Assembly (NCBI GenBank): GCA_021731205.1
Contig: JAKFXV010000096.1
Span: 1 to 7,112 of the forward strand
DNA length: 7,112 bases
DNA from: Nocardioides sp.
GTDB taxonomy: Bacteria > Actinomycetota > Actinomycetes > Propionibacteriales > Nocardioidaceae
Reading direction: 5' to 3'
The translations under genes and the position numbers were made by a program. Positions 1 to 6,637 of the stretch are shown one piece after another (position 1 is the stretch's first letter; each line of letters begins with the position of its first letter). The notes under the pieces were generated by a model. The model was not told where the DNA came from. It searched no databases and saw only the letters and a program-made list of their open reading frames with translations.

Positions 1-853
1 CTTCTTCCTGAGCGGCTGCTAACAGCCGGGCGCGCAGGATCCGCATCGCCTGTTCCTTGTTCTGCAGTTGGCTCTTCTCATTTTGGCAACTGACCACGAT
101 GCCGGTCGGAAGGTGGGTGATCCGCACCGCGGAATCGGTCGTGTTGACGCTCTGGCCACCTGGTCCGGATGACCGGAAGACGTCGATGCGAAGGTCGTTC
201 TCGTCGATAGAGACGTCGACCTGCTCGGCTTCGGGCATCACGAGTACGCCGGCCGCGGAAGTGTGCACTCGACCTTGCGACTCCGTGACCGGGACCCGCT
301 GCACCCGATGGACACCGCCTTCGAACTTCAACAGCGCGTACGGCGCCGCCCCAGGCTCGCTCACCCCGCGGGCCTTGACCGCGACCGTGACGGATTTGAA
401 GCCGCCGAGGTCGGATTCGGTGGCATCGAGGACCTCGGTGCTCCAGCCCTGTCGCTCGGCGAAACGGGTGTACATCCGAAACAGGTCGCCGGCGAACAGC
501 GCCGACTCCTCGCCACCCTCGCCGGACTTGACCTCGACGATCGCGTCCTTGCTGTCGGTCGGATCGCGCGGCACCAGCAACTGGCGCAGCCGCTCCTGCA
601 CTTCCAGTCGGCGGGCACCCAGGCTCTGCGCCTCGGCCGCGAAGGCGACGTCCTCGCCGGCGAGTTCTTCGGCCGCGCCGAGATCATCGCCCAGCCGAGT
701 CCACTCCCGCCAGGTCCGCACGATCGCGCTGACCTCCGCATAGCGCTGGTTGAGCCGCTTGGAGAGTCCCTGATCTGCGTGGGTGCTGGGGTCGGCCAGG
801 CGTGACTCCAACTCGGCATGCTCTTCGAGCAGCACGCTCACCGCTTCGAACAT
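1..853 (-). CDS. prfA: Peptide chain release factor 1 (RF1), 3' end cut by window edge
   Basis: RF1 reads UAA and UAG stop codons in the ribosomal A site and triggers release of the finished peptide. The 284 visible residues start [15 protein letters not shown]. They contain the helical N-terminal domain (about 1-95), the [16 protein letters not shown] block near 109-124, the stop-codon-reading tripeptide PVT at 188-190 inside [15 protein letters not shown], and the catalytic GGQ at 232-234. The PxT tripeptide marks RF1; RF2 would carry SPF. RF1 is usually about 355-360 residues, so roughly 70 C-terminal residues lie beyond position 1. The ATG at 853 follows the rpmE stop by 11 bases, so the two genes are probably co-transcribed. 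The Shine-Dalgarno site is weak, and a GTG two codons upstream (857-859) is an alternative start. No broken motif is seen. Identity is very sure; the exact start is less so. Confidence 0.96.
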   Translation of the reverse strand, partial: MFEAVSVLLEEHAELESRLADPSTHADQGLSKRLNQRYAEVSAIVRTWREWTRLGDDLGAAEELAGEDVAFAAEAQSLGARRLEVQERLRQLLVPRDPTDSKDAIVEVKSGEGGEESALFAGDLFRMYTRFAERQGWSTEVLDATESDLGGFKSVTVAVKARGVSEPGAAPYALLKFEGGVHRVQRVPVTESQGRVHTSAAGVLVMPEAEQVDVSIDENDLRIDVFRSSGPGGQSVNTTDSAVRITHLPTGIVVSCQNEKSQLQNKEQAMRILRARLLAAAQEE

Positions 854-864
854 GCCCACGTGAG

Positions 865-1083
865 TTACTTGTCGGCGGCTTTCTTGGCGTACCGGGCCTC
901 GAAGCGGGCCACGCGGCCTCCGGTGTCGAGGATCTTCTGCTTGCCGGTGTAGAACGGGTGGCAGTTGGAGCAGACGTCGGCGTGAATAGTGCCCTTCGCC
1001 GCCGTGCTCCGGGTGACGAAGACGTTGCCGCAGGTGCAACTGACCTCAGTGGCGGTGTACGCCGGGTGGATGTCCTTCTTCAT
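865..1083 (-). CDS. rpmE: 50S ribosomal protein L31 (bL31), zinc-binding type
   Basis: bL31 sits on the large ribosomal subunit and helps bridge the two subunits. The product is 72 residues, the normal size, and starts [14 protein letters not shown]. Four cysteines at 16, 18, 38 and 41 (CxC then CxxC) form the zinc site of the so-called C+ form; the zinc-free paralogue induced under zinc starvation lacks these. The [15 protein letters not shown] segment is also family-typical. I chose the ATG at 1083 because GAGAGGAA lies just upstream (1087-1094) and because homologues begin with MK..IHP; the frame stays open to 1179, but the extra residues do not look like L31. It follows rho after 180 bases and precedes prfA by 11 bases, the usual actinobacterial order. 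The long leader may carry regulation (see hairpin and repeat entries). Confidence 0.97.
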   Translation of the reverse strand: MKKDIHPAYTATEVSCTCGNVFVTRSTAAKGTIHADVCSNCHPFYTGKQKILDTGGRVARFEARYAKKAADK

Positions 1084-1109
1084 TGCTTCCTCTCGAGCGG
1101 CCGCCGGGT

Positions 1110-1126
1110 CGCCCCCGAGTGGGGCG
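1110..1126 (-). promoter_or_regulatory. Hairpin in the rpmE 5' leader
   Basis: Read on the minus strand, CGCCCC and GGGGCG form a perfect 6-bp GC stem around a 5-base loop. It ends 26 bases before the rpmE start codon, just upstream of the Shine-Dalgarno site. Ribosomal leader RNAs for L31 have been predicted in actinobacteria, and E. coli rpmE is controlled by its own product, so this could be part of such a leader. That role is inference; short GC stems also arise by chance in DNA this rich in G and C. Confidence 0.35.
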
Positions 1127-1151
1127 TGAACCGGAGCCAGGGGATTGAGGT

Positions 1152-1199
1152 GTGTTCGAGCGTTCAGGCGTTCCAGCATTCAGGTGTTGCGACGTTCAG
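1152..1199 (-). repeat. Degenerate 8-bp tandem repeat between rho and rpmE
   Basis: Six consecutive 8-base units are visible on the plus strand: GTGTTCGA, GCGTTCAG, GCGTTCCA, GCATTCAG, GTGTTGCG and ACGTTCAG. A seventh similar unit follows one base out of phase (GTGTTCCA, 1199-1206). In the rpmE transcript the consensus reads approximately CTGAACGC. The array lies in the non-coding 180-base gap, upstream of the rpmE hairpin. The periodicity is seen directly. Its function, whether binding site, leader RNA or decayed minisatellite, is unknown. Confidence 0.55.
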
Positions 1200-1218
1200 T
1201 GTTCCAACAAGGATGTCC

Positions 1219-1245
1219 GAGAACCAATTCCCGGCCCCGGGTCTC
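1219..1245 (-). terminator. Possible weak hairpin after rho
   Basis: About 20 bases past the rho stop codon the minus strand can pair GAGACC with GGTTCTC (one bulged T), enclosing a short GC palindrome (CCCGG/CCGGG). There is no U-run after it, so it is not a classical intrinsic terminator. It could be an attenuator or 3'-end structure between rho and rpmE, or chance pairing. Confidence 0.22.
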
Positions 1246-1263
1246 GATGCCCCGTGGTCGTGC

Positions 1264-2982
1264 TCAGTCGTCGCCGCCGAGGCTGGGCGTGGTCTTTTGC
1301 ACCTGCATCAAGAACTCCATGTTGGTGGAGGACTTCTTCAGCCGCTCGAGCAGCAGCTCCAAGGCCTGCTGGCCGTCGAGTGCCGACAGCACGCGACGGA
1401 GCTTCCAGACGACGGCAAGCTCCTCCTTGCTCATCAACAACTCCTCGCGCCGAGTCCCTGACTGTACGGCGTCGATGGCCGGGAAGATCCGCTTGTCGGC
1501 GAAGTCTCGCCGCAACCTGATCTCCATGTTTCCGGTGCCCTTGAACTCCTCGAAGATCACCTCGTCCATCTTCGACCCGCTCTCGATCAGAGCCGTGGCG
1601 AGGATGGTCAGCGAGCCGCCGTTCTCGATGTTGCGGGCCGCACCGAAGAACCGCTTGGGCGGGTACAGCGCAGCCGAGTCGACACCACCTGACAGGATCC
1701 GCCCCGAGGCCGGAGCCGCCAGGTTGTAGGCGCGGCCCAGGCGGGTGATGCCGTCGAGCAGTACGACGACGTCGTGGCCCAACTCGACCAGTCGCTTGGC
1801 ACGCTCGATCGCGAGCTCAGCGACGATCGTGTGGTCGGCCGCCGGACGGTCGAAGGTCGAGGAGATGACCTCCCCCTTGACCGATCGTTCGAAGTCCGTG
1901 ACTTCTTCGGGCCGCTCGTCGACCAAGACGACCATCAGGTGGCATTCGGGGTTGTTGGTGGTGATCGAGTTCGAGATGGACTGCATGATCATCGTCTTGC
2001 CGGCCTTGGACGGCGAGACGATCAGGCCGCGCTGGCCCTTGCCGATCGGCGCCGCAATGTCGATCACCCGGCCGATCAGATTGGCCGGCTCGGTCTCCAG
2101 ACGCAACCGTTCAGAGGGGTACAACGGGGTGAGCTTCGAGAACTCCGGGCGAGCCTTGGCCGCCTCCGGGTCGGCGCCGTTGACGGAGTCGACGCGCACC
2201 ATCGGGTTGAACTTCTCGCGTCGTTCGGCGTCGCGTGGCTGGCGCACCTGACCGACGATCGCGTCACCGCGGCGCAGCCCGAACTTCCGCACCATCGATA
2301 GCGAGAGGTAGACGTCGTCGGAGCCGGGCAAGTAGCCACTGGTGCGCACGAACGCGTAGTTGTCGAGTACGTCGAGGATGCCGGCGGCAGGCACCAGCAC
2401 GTCGTCCTCGAGGATCTGGGTGTCGGGCTCCGACCGCATGCCGCCACTGCGACCGCGGTCACGGTCTCGCCCGCGACGGCGACGATTGCGACGTCCGCCT
2501 TCGTCGTCGCGATTGCGGTCCGGCCCGGTGTCGCCCCGTCCGTCGTTCTGGTGGCCCCGCCCGTCGTTCTGGTGGCCCCGCCCGTCGTTCTGGTGGCCCC
2601 GCCCGTCGTTCTGGTTGCGCCCGCCACCTTGGTTGTCGCGGTTGTTGTTCCGATCCCGGCCACGCCGATCGTTGCGATCGTTGCGACGTCCCTCCGCAGG
2701 CTCGGGCGCGCCTTGCTCCTCGGGAGCGGATTGACTGGGAGCGGCTTGTTCCGGCGCGGCCTGCTCAGCCGGAGAGTTCGCGCGAGCCGAGGGGCCGCGC
2801 TGAGCGGCGCCGATCGCTTCGACGAGCTGCGCCTTCTTCATCGAGCTGACACCCGAGACGCCCAGCCCACCGGCGAGCGACTTCAAGTCGGCGAGCAGCA
2901 TCGAGCTGAGTCCACCCGTTCGCTTTGCAGCGGCACCGTTCTCGTTTCCGACAGGTGCAGTGGATTCGACAGTTTCCGTCAC
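1264..2982 (-). CDS. rho: Transcription termination factor Rho, with long disordered insert
   Basis: Rho is a hexameric RNA-dependent ATPase that loads on C-rich nascent RNA and ends transcription. The product is 572 residues. In order it shows a Rho-N helical domain (about 24-60); an Ala/Glu/Pro stretch (65-97); a disordered Arg/Asn/Gly/Asp/Gln-rich insert (about 98-185) with four heptad repeats at 123-150; the cold-shock-like RNA-binding domain (about 190-300); and the RecA-like motor. The motor has Walker A SPSKAGKT (323-330), the DERPEEV loop (355-361), Walker B VVVLLDG (405-411), and an arginine-finger equivalent R511 in [10 protein letters not shown] recognise an ungapped match to E. 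coli Rho residues 180-366 with an offset of 145. The GTG at 2982 is chosen for its strong Shine-Dalgarno site; the frame is open further upstream, but that part resembles no Rho. The gene likely has its own promoter in the 265-base gap after thrB. Odd points are Ser325, Phe364 and Gly411 in the predicted bicyclomycin pocket. Confidence 0.97.
   Translation of the reverse strand: MTETVESTAPVGNENGAAAKRTGGLSSMLLADLKSLAGGLGVSGVSSMKKAQLVEAIGAAQRGPSARANSPAEQAAPEQAAPSQSAPEEQGAPEPAEGRRNDRNDRRGRDRNNNRDNQGGGRNQNDGRGHQNDGRGHQNDGRGHQNDGRGDTGPDRNRDDEGGRRNRRRRGRDRDRGRSGGMRSEPDTQILEDDVLVPAAGILDVLDNYAFVRTSGYLPGSDDVYLSLSMVRKFGLRRGDAIVGQVRQPRDAERREKFNPMVRVDSVNGADPEAAKARPEFSKLTPLYPSERLRLETEPANLIGRVIDIAAPIGKGQRGLIVSPSKAGKTMIMQSISNSITTNNPECHLMVVLVDERPEEVTDFERSVKGEVISSTFDRPAADHTIVAELAIERAKRLVELGHDVVVLLDGITRLGRAYNLAAPASGRILSGGVDSAALYPPKRFFGAARNIENGGSLTILATALIESGSKMDEVIFEEFKGTGNMEIRLRRDFADKRIFPAIDAVQSGTRREELLMSKEELAVVWKLRRVLSALDGQQALELLLERLKKSSTNMEFLMQVQKTTPSLGGDD
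2533..2616 (-). repeat. Four 21-bp tandem repeats inside rho (heptad HQNDGRG)
   Basis: Exactly four 21-base units lie head to tail at 2533-2553, 2554-2574, 2575-2595 and 2596-2616. The middle two are identical and each outer one differs at a single base: GGA for GGG in the lowest-coordinate unit, AAC for CAC in the highest. They encode NQNDGRG then HQNDGRG three times, residues 123-150 of Rho. Near identity at the DNA level, including wobble positions, points to recent expansion by slippage or unequal crossing-over, so copy number may vary between strains. Confidence 0.93.
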
Positions 2983-2988
2983 GTGAGG

Positions 2989-2996
2989 TCCTTCCC
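2989..2996 (-). promoter_or_regulatory. Shine-Dalgarno site of rho
   Basis: GGGAAGGA on the minus strand lies 6 bases before the GTG at 2982. It fixes the rho start, since the same frame stays open far upstream and offers other candidate starts without such a site. Confidence 0.8.
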
Positions 2997-3083
2997 ACGT
3001 ATCACAGCCGACCGGACATCGTGCCAGCGGCTTGTTGGTTTCGTTCGCCCTCCGGTCATCGCGAGCCAGGTGAGCGCACGATG

Positions 3084-3108
3084 TTCGGGCGGCGCCTGCC
3101 GGCCCGAA
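3084..3108 (-). promoter_or_regulatory. Hairpin in the rho 5' leader
   Basis: TTCGGGC and GCCCGAA form a perfect 7-bp stem around 11 bases. Alternatively, TTCGGG/CCCGAA plus CGGC/GCCG with one bulged base gives a longer stem with a 4-base loop. It lies about 100 bases upstream of the rho start, directly after the pyrimidine run in the transcript. E. coli rho is regulated through its leader by Rho itself; whether this structure serves a similar purpose is inference. Confidence 0.4.
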
Positions 3109-3121
3109 GAAGAGAGAGGAA
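3106..3121 (-). promoter_or_regulatory. Pyrimidine-only run in the rho leader, possible Rho loading site
   Basis: The minus strand carries 16 consecutive pyrimidines (TTCCTCTCTCTTCTTC), rich in YC steps, about 125-140 bases before the rho start codon. Rho's primary site prefers YC dinucleotides in unpaired RNA, so this would be a plausible contact for autogenous control. The run overlaps the base of the following hairpin by three bases. Only the composition is seen; the function is inferred. Confidence 0.35.
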
Positions 3122-3212
3122 CTGCACCCGGCGAACGTCCGGTCTAGTGCCGGTCGCCCGTCTTGCTTGCTTGGGTGCCGCGCCGAGATGTCTGGCGCAC
3201 TTCCGAGAATAC

Positions 3213-3232
3213 CACCCGGGGATGCCCGGGTG
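3213..3232 (-). terminator. Candidate terminator of the lysA-hom-thrC-thrB operon
   Basis: CACCCGGG and CCCGGGTG form a perfect 8-bp stem with a 4-base loop, starting 15 bases after the thrB stop codon. The transcript continues GUAUUCUC, only a weak U-tract. Hairpins without a real U-run are common at actinobacterial gene ends, and their termination strength is debated. Position right after an operon and the perfect stem support the call; the strand of action is inferred from gene direction. Confidence 0.55.
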
Positions 3233-3247
3233 TGATTCCGCACCCAC

Positions 3248-4168
3248 CTAGGCGATGCGTACGCCGTCCGGGTCGACCTCGAGGGCACGAACGGCCCACC
3301 CGGTGGGGCAGGAGTCGAGCAACTCCGCATCGGCGCCAACCGTGAGCACCAGCACACTTGGACCGGCGCCGGAGACGACAGCCGCGTGACCCCGGCCGCG
3401 CAACTCGTGTACGAGGTCGAGAGTCTGGGGCATCGCGGCACGGCGATAGTCCTGGTGCAGCAGATCTCGCGTGGCTGTCACGAGCAGGTCAGGCGAATCG
3501 CGCAGGGCGCTGACCAGCAACGCCGCTCGCCCGACGGTGGACGCCGCATCGCCGTGGGGCACCGACTCAGGCAGTGCGGCGCGCGCCACGGAGGTCGGCA
3601 CCTGGAACTCGGGGATGTAGACCACGGCGCGCACCGCCGGATCGACGGGTATGCGGTGTGCGAAGTAGGCGCCTGCGGCGCTGGCACCTTCCTCCGCAGC
3701 GAGTCGACCCGACACGACAAGTCCCCCAAACAGGGCGGCCGCCACGTTGTCGGGATGACCTTCGGCGTCGGCGGCGATGCGGAGCAGCCCGGCGTCGGGG
3801 AGGCGGGCCTGGCCGTCGCTCACCAGCGCCCGAGCCAACGCCAGTCCCCCGATGATCGCGGCTGCACTCGAGCCGAGTCCGCGCCCGTGAGGTACGGCGG
3901 TCGTACACGCGAGACGCAGTCCTCGCGGCCGAGCCGTGCCGAGCGCGGCGAAGCCGAGATCCATCGCCTGGACGACCAGATGCGACTCATCCCGGGGCAC
4001 CTCGGCCGCCGCAGGACCGGCGACGTCGACCTGCAGCGTGCTCCCGGTCAGCTCGGCGCTCAACTCCTCGCGCCAGGAAAGGGCCAGGGCGAGGCAGTCG
4101 AAGCCCGGCCCCAGGTTGGCCGACGTGGCCGGGACCGTCACGCGGACCGGCCGATCGACGAACTCCAT
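3248..4168 (-). CDS. thrB: Homoserine kinase (GHMP family)
   Basis: ThrB phosphorylates L-homoserine with ATP to give O-phosphohomoserine, the substrate of ThrC, in the cytoplasm. The product is 306 residues, the normal size. The three GHMP motifs are all visible: the substrate-side PATSANLGPGFD (13-24), the ATP-binding loop PHGRGLGSSAAAI (93-105) and the C-terminal SGAGPSVLVL (266-275). The EGHPDN segment at 136-141 matches the family's catalytic region. I chose the ATG at 4168, 10 bases after the thrC stop, because homologues start shortly before the first motif. The frame is open to 4219 inside thrC and the Shine-Dalgarno site is weak, so re-initiation by ribosomes leaving thrC is likely. 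It is the last gene of the threonine operon and is followed by a hairpin. Confidence 0.96.
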   Translation of the reverse strand: MEFVDRPVRVTVPATSANLGPGFDCLALALSWREELSAELTGSTLQVDVAGPAAAEVPRDESHLVVQAMDLGFAALGTARPRGLRLACTTAVPHGRGLGSSAAAIIGGLALARALVSDGQARLPDAGLLRIAADAEGHPDNVAAALFGGLVVSGRLAAEEGASAAGAYFAHRIPVDPAVRAVVYIPEFQVPTSVARAALPESVPHGDAASTVGRAALLVSALRDSPDLLVTATRDLLHQDYRRAAMPQTLDLVHELRGRGHAAVVSGAGPSVLVLTVGADAELLDSCPTGWAVRALEVDPDGVRIA

Positions 4169-4178
4169 CGGAGATCGG

Positions 4179-5327
4179 CTATCCGTGCAATCCGGCCGCA
4201 ACGGCAGCCTGCTCGACATCGCGGTCGATCACCTGAGTGGGGTCCGCGCCGACGGGTTCCCGGCTCGAGAGAGCGGTCGCGGTGTCCTTGAGCCCGTGAC
4301 CGGTCACGGTGATGACGACCCGCTGCGCGGCGTAGGACTCTCCTGCGGTCAGTTCGGCCAGCAGCCCTGCGACTCCGGTGGCGGACGCGGGCTCGACGAA
4401 GACCCCGTCGCGCCGTGCCAACTCCGACTGCGCGGCCAAGATCTGGGCATCGCTCACCGCGGCGAACCGGCCACCCGACCCGTCTCGAGCGGCCACCGCC
4501 AGCGCCCACGACGCCGGATTGCCGATCCGGATCGCGGTGGCGACGGTCTCCGGCTCCGCCACGGGGTGGCCGAGCACCAGCGGAGCGGCGCCCTCGGCCT
4601 GGAACCCGCGGATCACCGGCACCTGGCTGGCGCGGCCCAGGGCGGCGTACTCCTGCCACCCCAGCCAGTACGCCGCGATGTTGCCGGCGTTGCCGACGGG
4701 AAGCAGATGCACGTCGGGTGCGTCGCCGAGCAGGTCGACGATCTCGAACGCGGCGGTCTTCTGCCCTTGGAGGCGATCCGGGTTGACCGAGTTGACCAAC
4801 GCGACCGGATAGCGTTCCGACAACTCGCGCGCCAACGTCAGGCAGTCGTCGAAGTTGCCGCGCACCATGATCACCCGCGCACCGTGCATGATCGCCTGAG
4901 CCATCTTGCCGGCCGCGATCTTGCCCTCGGGGACCAACACGATCGGGGTGACCCCGGCCTTGGCGGCGTACGCCGACATCGAGGCCGAGGTGTTGCCCGT
5001 CGAGGCGCACACGACCGCCCGCGCCCCGCTATGGACGGCAACGGAGATCGCCGTGGTCATCCCGCGGTCCTTGAACGAGCACGTCGGGTTGTCGCCCTCC
5101 ACCTTGAGCCAGACCTCGCCGCGGGTGAGCCCCGACAACCATTCGGAGTGCACCAGCGGGGTGCCGCCCTCGCGCAACGTGATCGCGGCTATGTCGGTGG
5201 GCAGGTCGAGCAGATCGCGGTACTCCTCGATCACGCCGAGCCATTGGTGGCGGGTGCCCGACGCGGGCCCACCAGCCGGCCCAGCAGACGGCCCAGCAGG
5301 CGGCCCAGCAGACGAAAGCGTGGTCAC
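4179..5327 (-). CDS. thrC: Threonine synthase (PLP enzyme)
   Basis: ThrC converts O-phosphohomoserine to L-threonine and phosphate with pyridoxal phosphate. The product is 382 residues, somewhat longer than the roughly 360 of the mycobacterial enzyme. The excess is an N-terminal Ala/Gly/Pro tail (residues 6-24). The enzyme proper begins near [16 protein letters not shown]. The PLP-binding lysine is K86 in SFKDRG, the STGNTSAS segment is at 109-116, the phosphate-binding GNAGN at 212-216, and the C-terminal TGHGLKD at 342-348. In the usual PTGSFKDRG motif the Gly before Ser is Cys83 here. The GTG at 5327 overlaps the hom stop as GTGA and has AAGGAG 7 bases upstream, so coupling to hom is clear. 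Family identity is very sure. The only doubt is whether the repetitive tail is translated, since no good later start with its own ribosome site is evident. Confidence 0.96.
   Translation of the reverse strand: MTTLSSAGPPAGPSAGPAGGPASGTRHQWLGVIEEYRDLLDLPTDIAAITLREGGTPLVHSEWLSGLTRGEVWLKVEGDNPTCSFKDRGMTTAISVAVHSGARAVVCASTGNTSASMSAYAAKAGVTPIVLVPEGKIAAGKMAQAIMHGARVIMVRGNFDDCLTLARELSERYPVALVNSVNPDRLQGQKTAAFEIVDLLGDAPDVHLLPVGNAGNIAAYWLGWQEYAALGRASQVPVIRGFQAEGAAPLVLGHPVAEPETVATAIRIGNPASWALAVAARDGSGGRFAAVSDAQILAAQSELARRDGVFVEPASATGVAGLLAELTAGESYAAQRVVITVTGHGLKDTATALSSREPVGADPTQVIDRDVEQAAVAAGLHG
5277..5312 (-). repeat. 12-bp tandem repeat at the 5' end of thrC
   Basis: Three 12-base units (CGGCCCAGCAGA or CGGCCCAGCAGG on the plus strand) lie at 5277-5288, 5289-5300 and 5301-5312, differing only at the last base. 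A fourth, degenerate unit follows at 5265-5276. They encode an (S/P)AGP tetrapeptide repeat in the N-terminal tail of threonine synthase, a region outside the conserved fold. Short in-frame units of this kind can change number by slippage without breaking the gene. Confidence 0.85.
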
Positions 5328-6637
5328 TCCTCGACTCCTTCGACCCGCATCACCGAGTTGACGTCGTGGACGATGCTCATCTCGCGTAGGTGTGCGACGG
5401 TCGCACTCAGTTGGGCGTCGGTGGCCGCGTGTGAGACGACGACGAGCTGGGCGTCGGCCCCTCGGCCTTCCTGCCGCACGGTCTGGATCGACACGTCGTG
5501 CTCGGCGAAGGCGGCCGCCACCGCGGCCAGGACCCCCGCCTTGTCGTCGACGTCGATCGACACGTGGTAGCGCGTGACCGTCTCGCCCATGGGCAGCAGC
5601 TCCCGATCGGCGTACGCCGACTCGCCGGGCCCTTGCGTGCCGGTCAACCGATTGCGCGCCACGGTCACCAAGTCGCCGAGGATCGCGCTGGCGGTCGGTG
5701 CACCGCCTGCGCCGGGGCCGTAGAACATCAGCTGGCCGGCCGACTCGGCCTCGACGAACACGGCGTTGAACGCCCCATGCACCGCAGCCAACGGGTGTGA
5801 GCGCGGAATCATCGCCGGGTGCACCCGCACCGACACCGCGTCTTCGCCGCCTGGCTGGGGGCGCAGTTCGCAGATCGCCAACAACTTGAGCACCGAGTCC
5901 ATCTCGCGGGCCGACTTCACGTCCGCGGCCGTCACCTCCGCGATGCCCTCGCGGTAGACGTCCCCCGCGCTCACGCGGGTGTGGAACGCAAGCGACGCCA
6001 GGATCGCGGCCTTGGCGGCAGCATCGAAACCCTCGACGTCGGCGGTCGGGTCGGCTTCGGCGTAGCCCAGCTCCTGGGCCTGCGCCAGCGTCTCGGCGTA
6101 CCCGGCGCCCTGGGTGTCCATCTTGTCGAGGATGAAGTTGGTGGTGCCGTTGACGATGCCCAGCACCTTGGTCACGACATCGCCGGCGAGGGACTCGCGC
6201 AGCGGTCGAAGGATCGGGATGGCGCCGGCCACTGCGGCCTCGAAGTAGAGGTCGGCACCGGCCTCGTCGGCGGCCTGGAACAGGGCCGGACCGTCCTCGG
6301 CCAACAGCGCCTTGTTGGCCGTCACGACGCTCGCACCACGCGCGAGCGCGGCGAGAATCAGGCCACGGGCGGGCTCGATCCCCCCGATCACCTCGATCAC
6401 GATGTCGACGTCGGGTCGGGTGACCAACCCATAGGCGTCCGTGGTCAACAAGGCGGCGGGAACATCCACCTCTCGCGGCGCGTCGATGCGTCGTACGGCG
6501 ACGCCGGCGAGCTCGACCGGCGCACCGATCCGCGCCTCGATGTCGGTGGCACTCTTCGCGAGCAGCCGCACCACCTGGGACCCGACCGAGCCGCAGCCCA
6601 ACACCGCCACGCGCAGCGGTTTCACCGGCTCGGCCAT
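5324..6637 (-). CDS. hom: Homoserine dehydrogenase with C-terminal ACT domain
   Basis: Hom reduces L-aspartate-4-semialdehyde to L-homoserine with NAD(P)H, the branch point toward threonine and methionine. The product is 437 residues, close to the actinobacterial norm. The dinucleotide-binding GCGSVG is at 14-19 in a Rossmann fold, VTANKALLA at 105-113 holds the conserved K109, and [19 protein letters not shown] (191-209) includes D205 and K209, matching the catalytic Asp/Lys pair of the family. A linker then leads to an ACT domain (about 355-435). Gly368 there corresponds to Gly378 of Corynebacterium glutamicum Hom, where change to Glu abolishes threonine inhibition, so the enzyme is predicted to be feedback-inhibited by threonine. 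The ATG at 6637 shares one base with the lysA stop (TGATG). A GTG at 6640 overlapping as GTGA is an equal alternative. The 3' end overlaps thrC by 4 bases. Confidence 0.97.
   Translation of the reverse strand: MAEPVKPLRVAVLGCGSVGSQVVRLLAKSATDIEARIGAPVELAGVAVRRIDAPREVDVPAALLTTDAYGLVTRPDVDIVIEVIGGIEPARGLILAALARGASVVTANKALLAEDGPALFQAADEAGADLYFEAAVAGAIPILRPLRESLAGDVVTKVLGIVNGTTNFILDKMDTQGAGYAETLAQAQELGYAEADPTADVEGFDAAAKAAILASLAFHTRVSAGDVYREGIAEVTAADVKSAREMDSVLKLLAICELRPQPGGEDAVSVRVHPAMIPRSHPLAAVHGAFNAVFVEAESAGQLMFYGPGAGGAPTASAILGDLVTVARNRLTGTQGPGESAYADRELLPMGETVTRYHVSIDVDDKAGVLAAVAAAFAEHDVSIQTVRQEGRGADAQLVVVSHAATDAQLSATVAHLREMSIVHDVNSVMRVEGVEE
5335..5340 (-). promoter_or_regulatory. Shine-Dalgarno site of thrC, inside hom
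   Basis: AAGGAG on the minus strand, 7 bases before the GTG at 5327 and within the last codons of hom. It supports the GTG as the thrC start despite the low-complexity residues that follow. Confidence 0.8.

Larger units (their letters stand above)
2983..3247 (-). other. thrB-rho intergenic region with the rho leader
   Basis: This 265-base stretch has no supportable gene. From the thrB side it holds a GC-rich hairpin (3213-3232), a pyrimidine run in the transcript (3106-3121), a second hairpin (3084-3108) and the rho Shine-Dalgarno site. A promoter for rho is expected here, but I see no convincing pair of -35 and -10 hexamers. Short open frames occur on both strands without a good ribosome site or a recognisable product. 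Confidence 0.6.

Noticed and set aside
1092..1104. Adjacent XhoI and NotI sites (CTCGAGCGGCCGC) resembling a cloning linker
   Set aside because: They sit in continuous native context leading into the rpmE ribosome site with no other vector-like sequence; such sites occur naturally in high-GC DNA.
2551..3147. Plus-strand frame with repeated APPVVLV, and another (2360-2734) with PRPSFWW repeats
   Set aside because: Both are antisense readings of the 21-bp rho repeat. A 21-base unit without stops stays open in several frames, and neither frame has a ribosome site or a known domain.
3206..3211. TATTCT on the minus strand as a -10 box for rho
   Set aside because: It fits TAnnnT, but no -35-like hexamer sits 16-18 bases upstream (that stretch is the thrB hairpin), so it is not reported as a promoter.
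3056..3247. Possible 63-codon leader peptide before rho on the minus strand
   Set aside because: It has no Shine-Dalgarno site, starts with GTG inside the region before the terminator hairpin, and shows no recognisable leader-peptide pattern.
2983..3441. N-terminal extension of Rho, since the frame stays open into thrB
   Set aside because: The residues resemble no Rho, and the GTG at 2982 has a strong ribosome site followed directly by a Rho-N domain.
3936..5570. 544-codon open frame on the plus strand opposite thrB, thrC and hom
   Set aside because: It is antisense to three well-supported genes, its protein is Arg/Gly/Asp-rich without any recognisable domain, and long stop-free antisense frames are expected in high-GC DNA.
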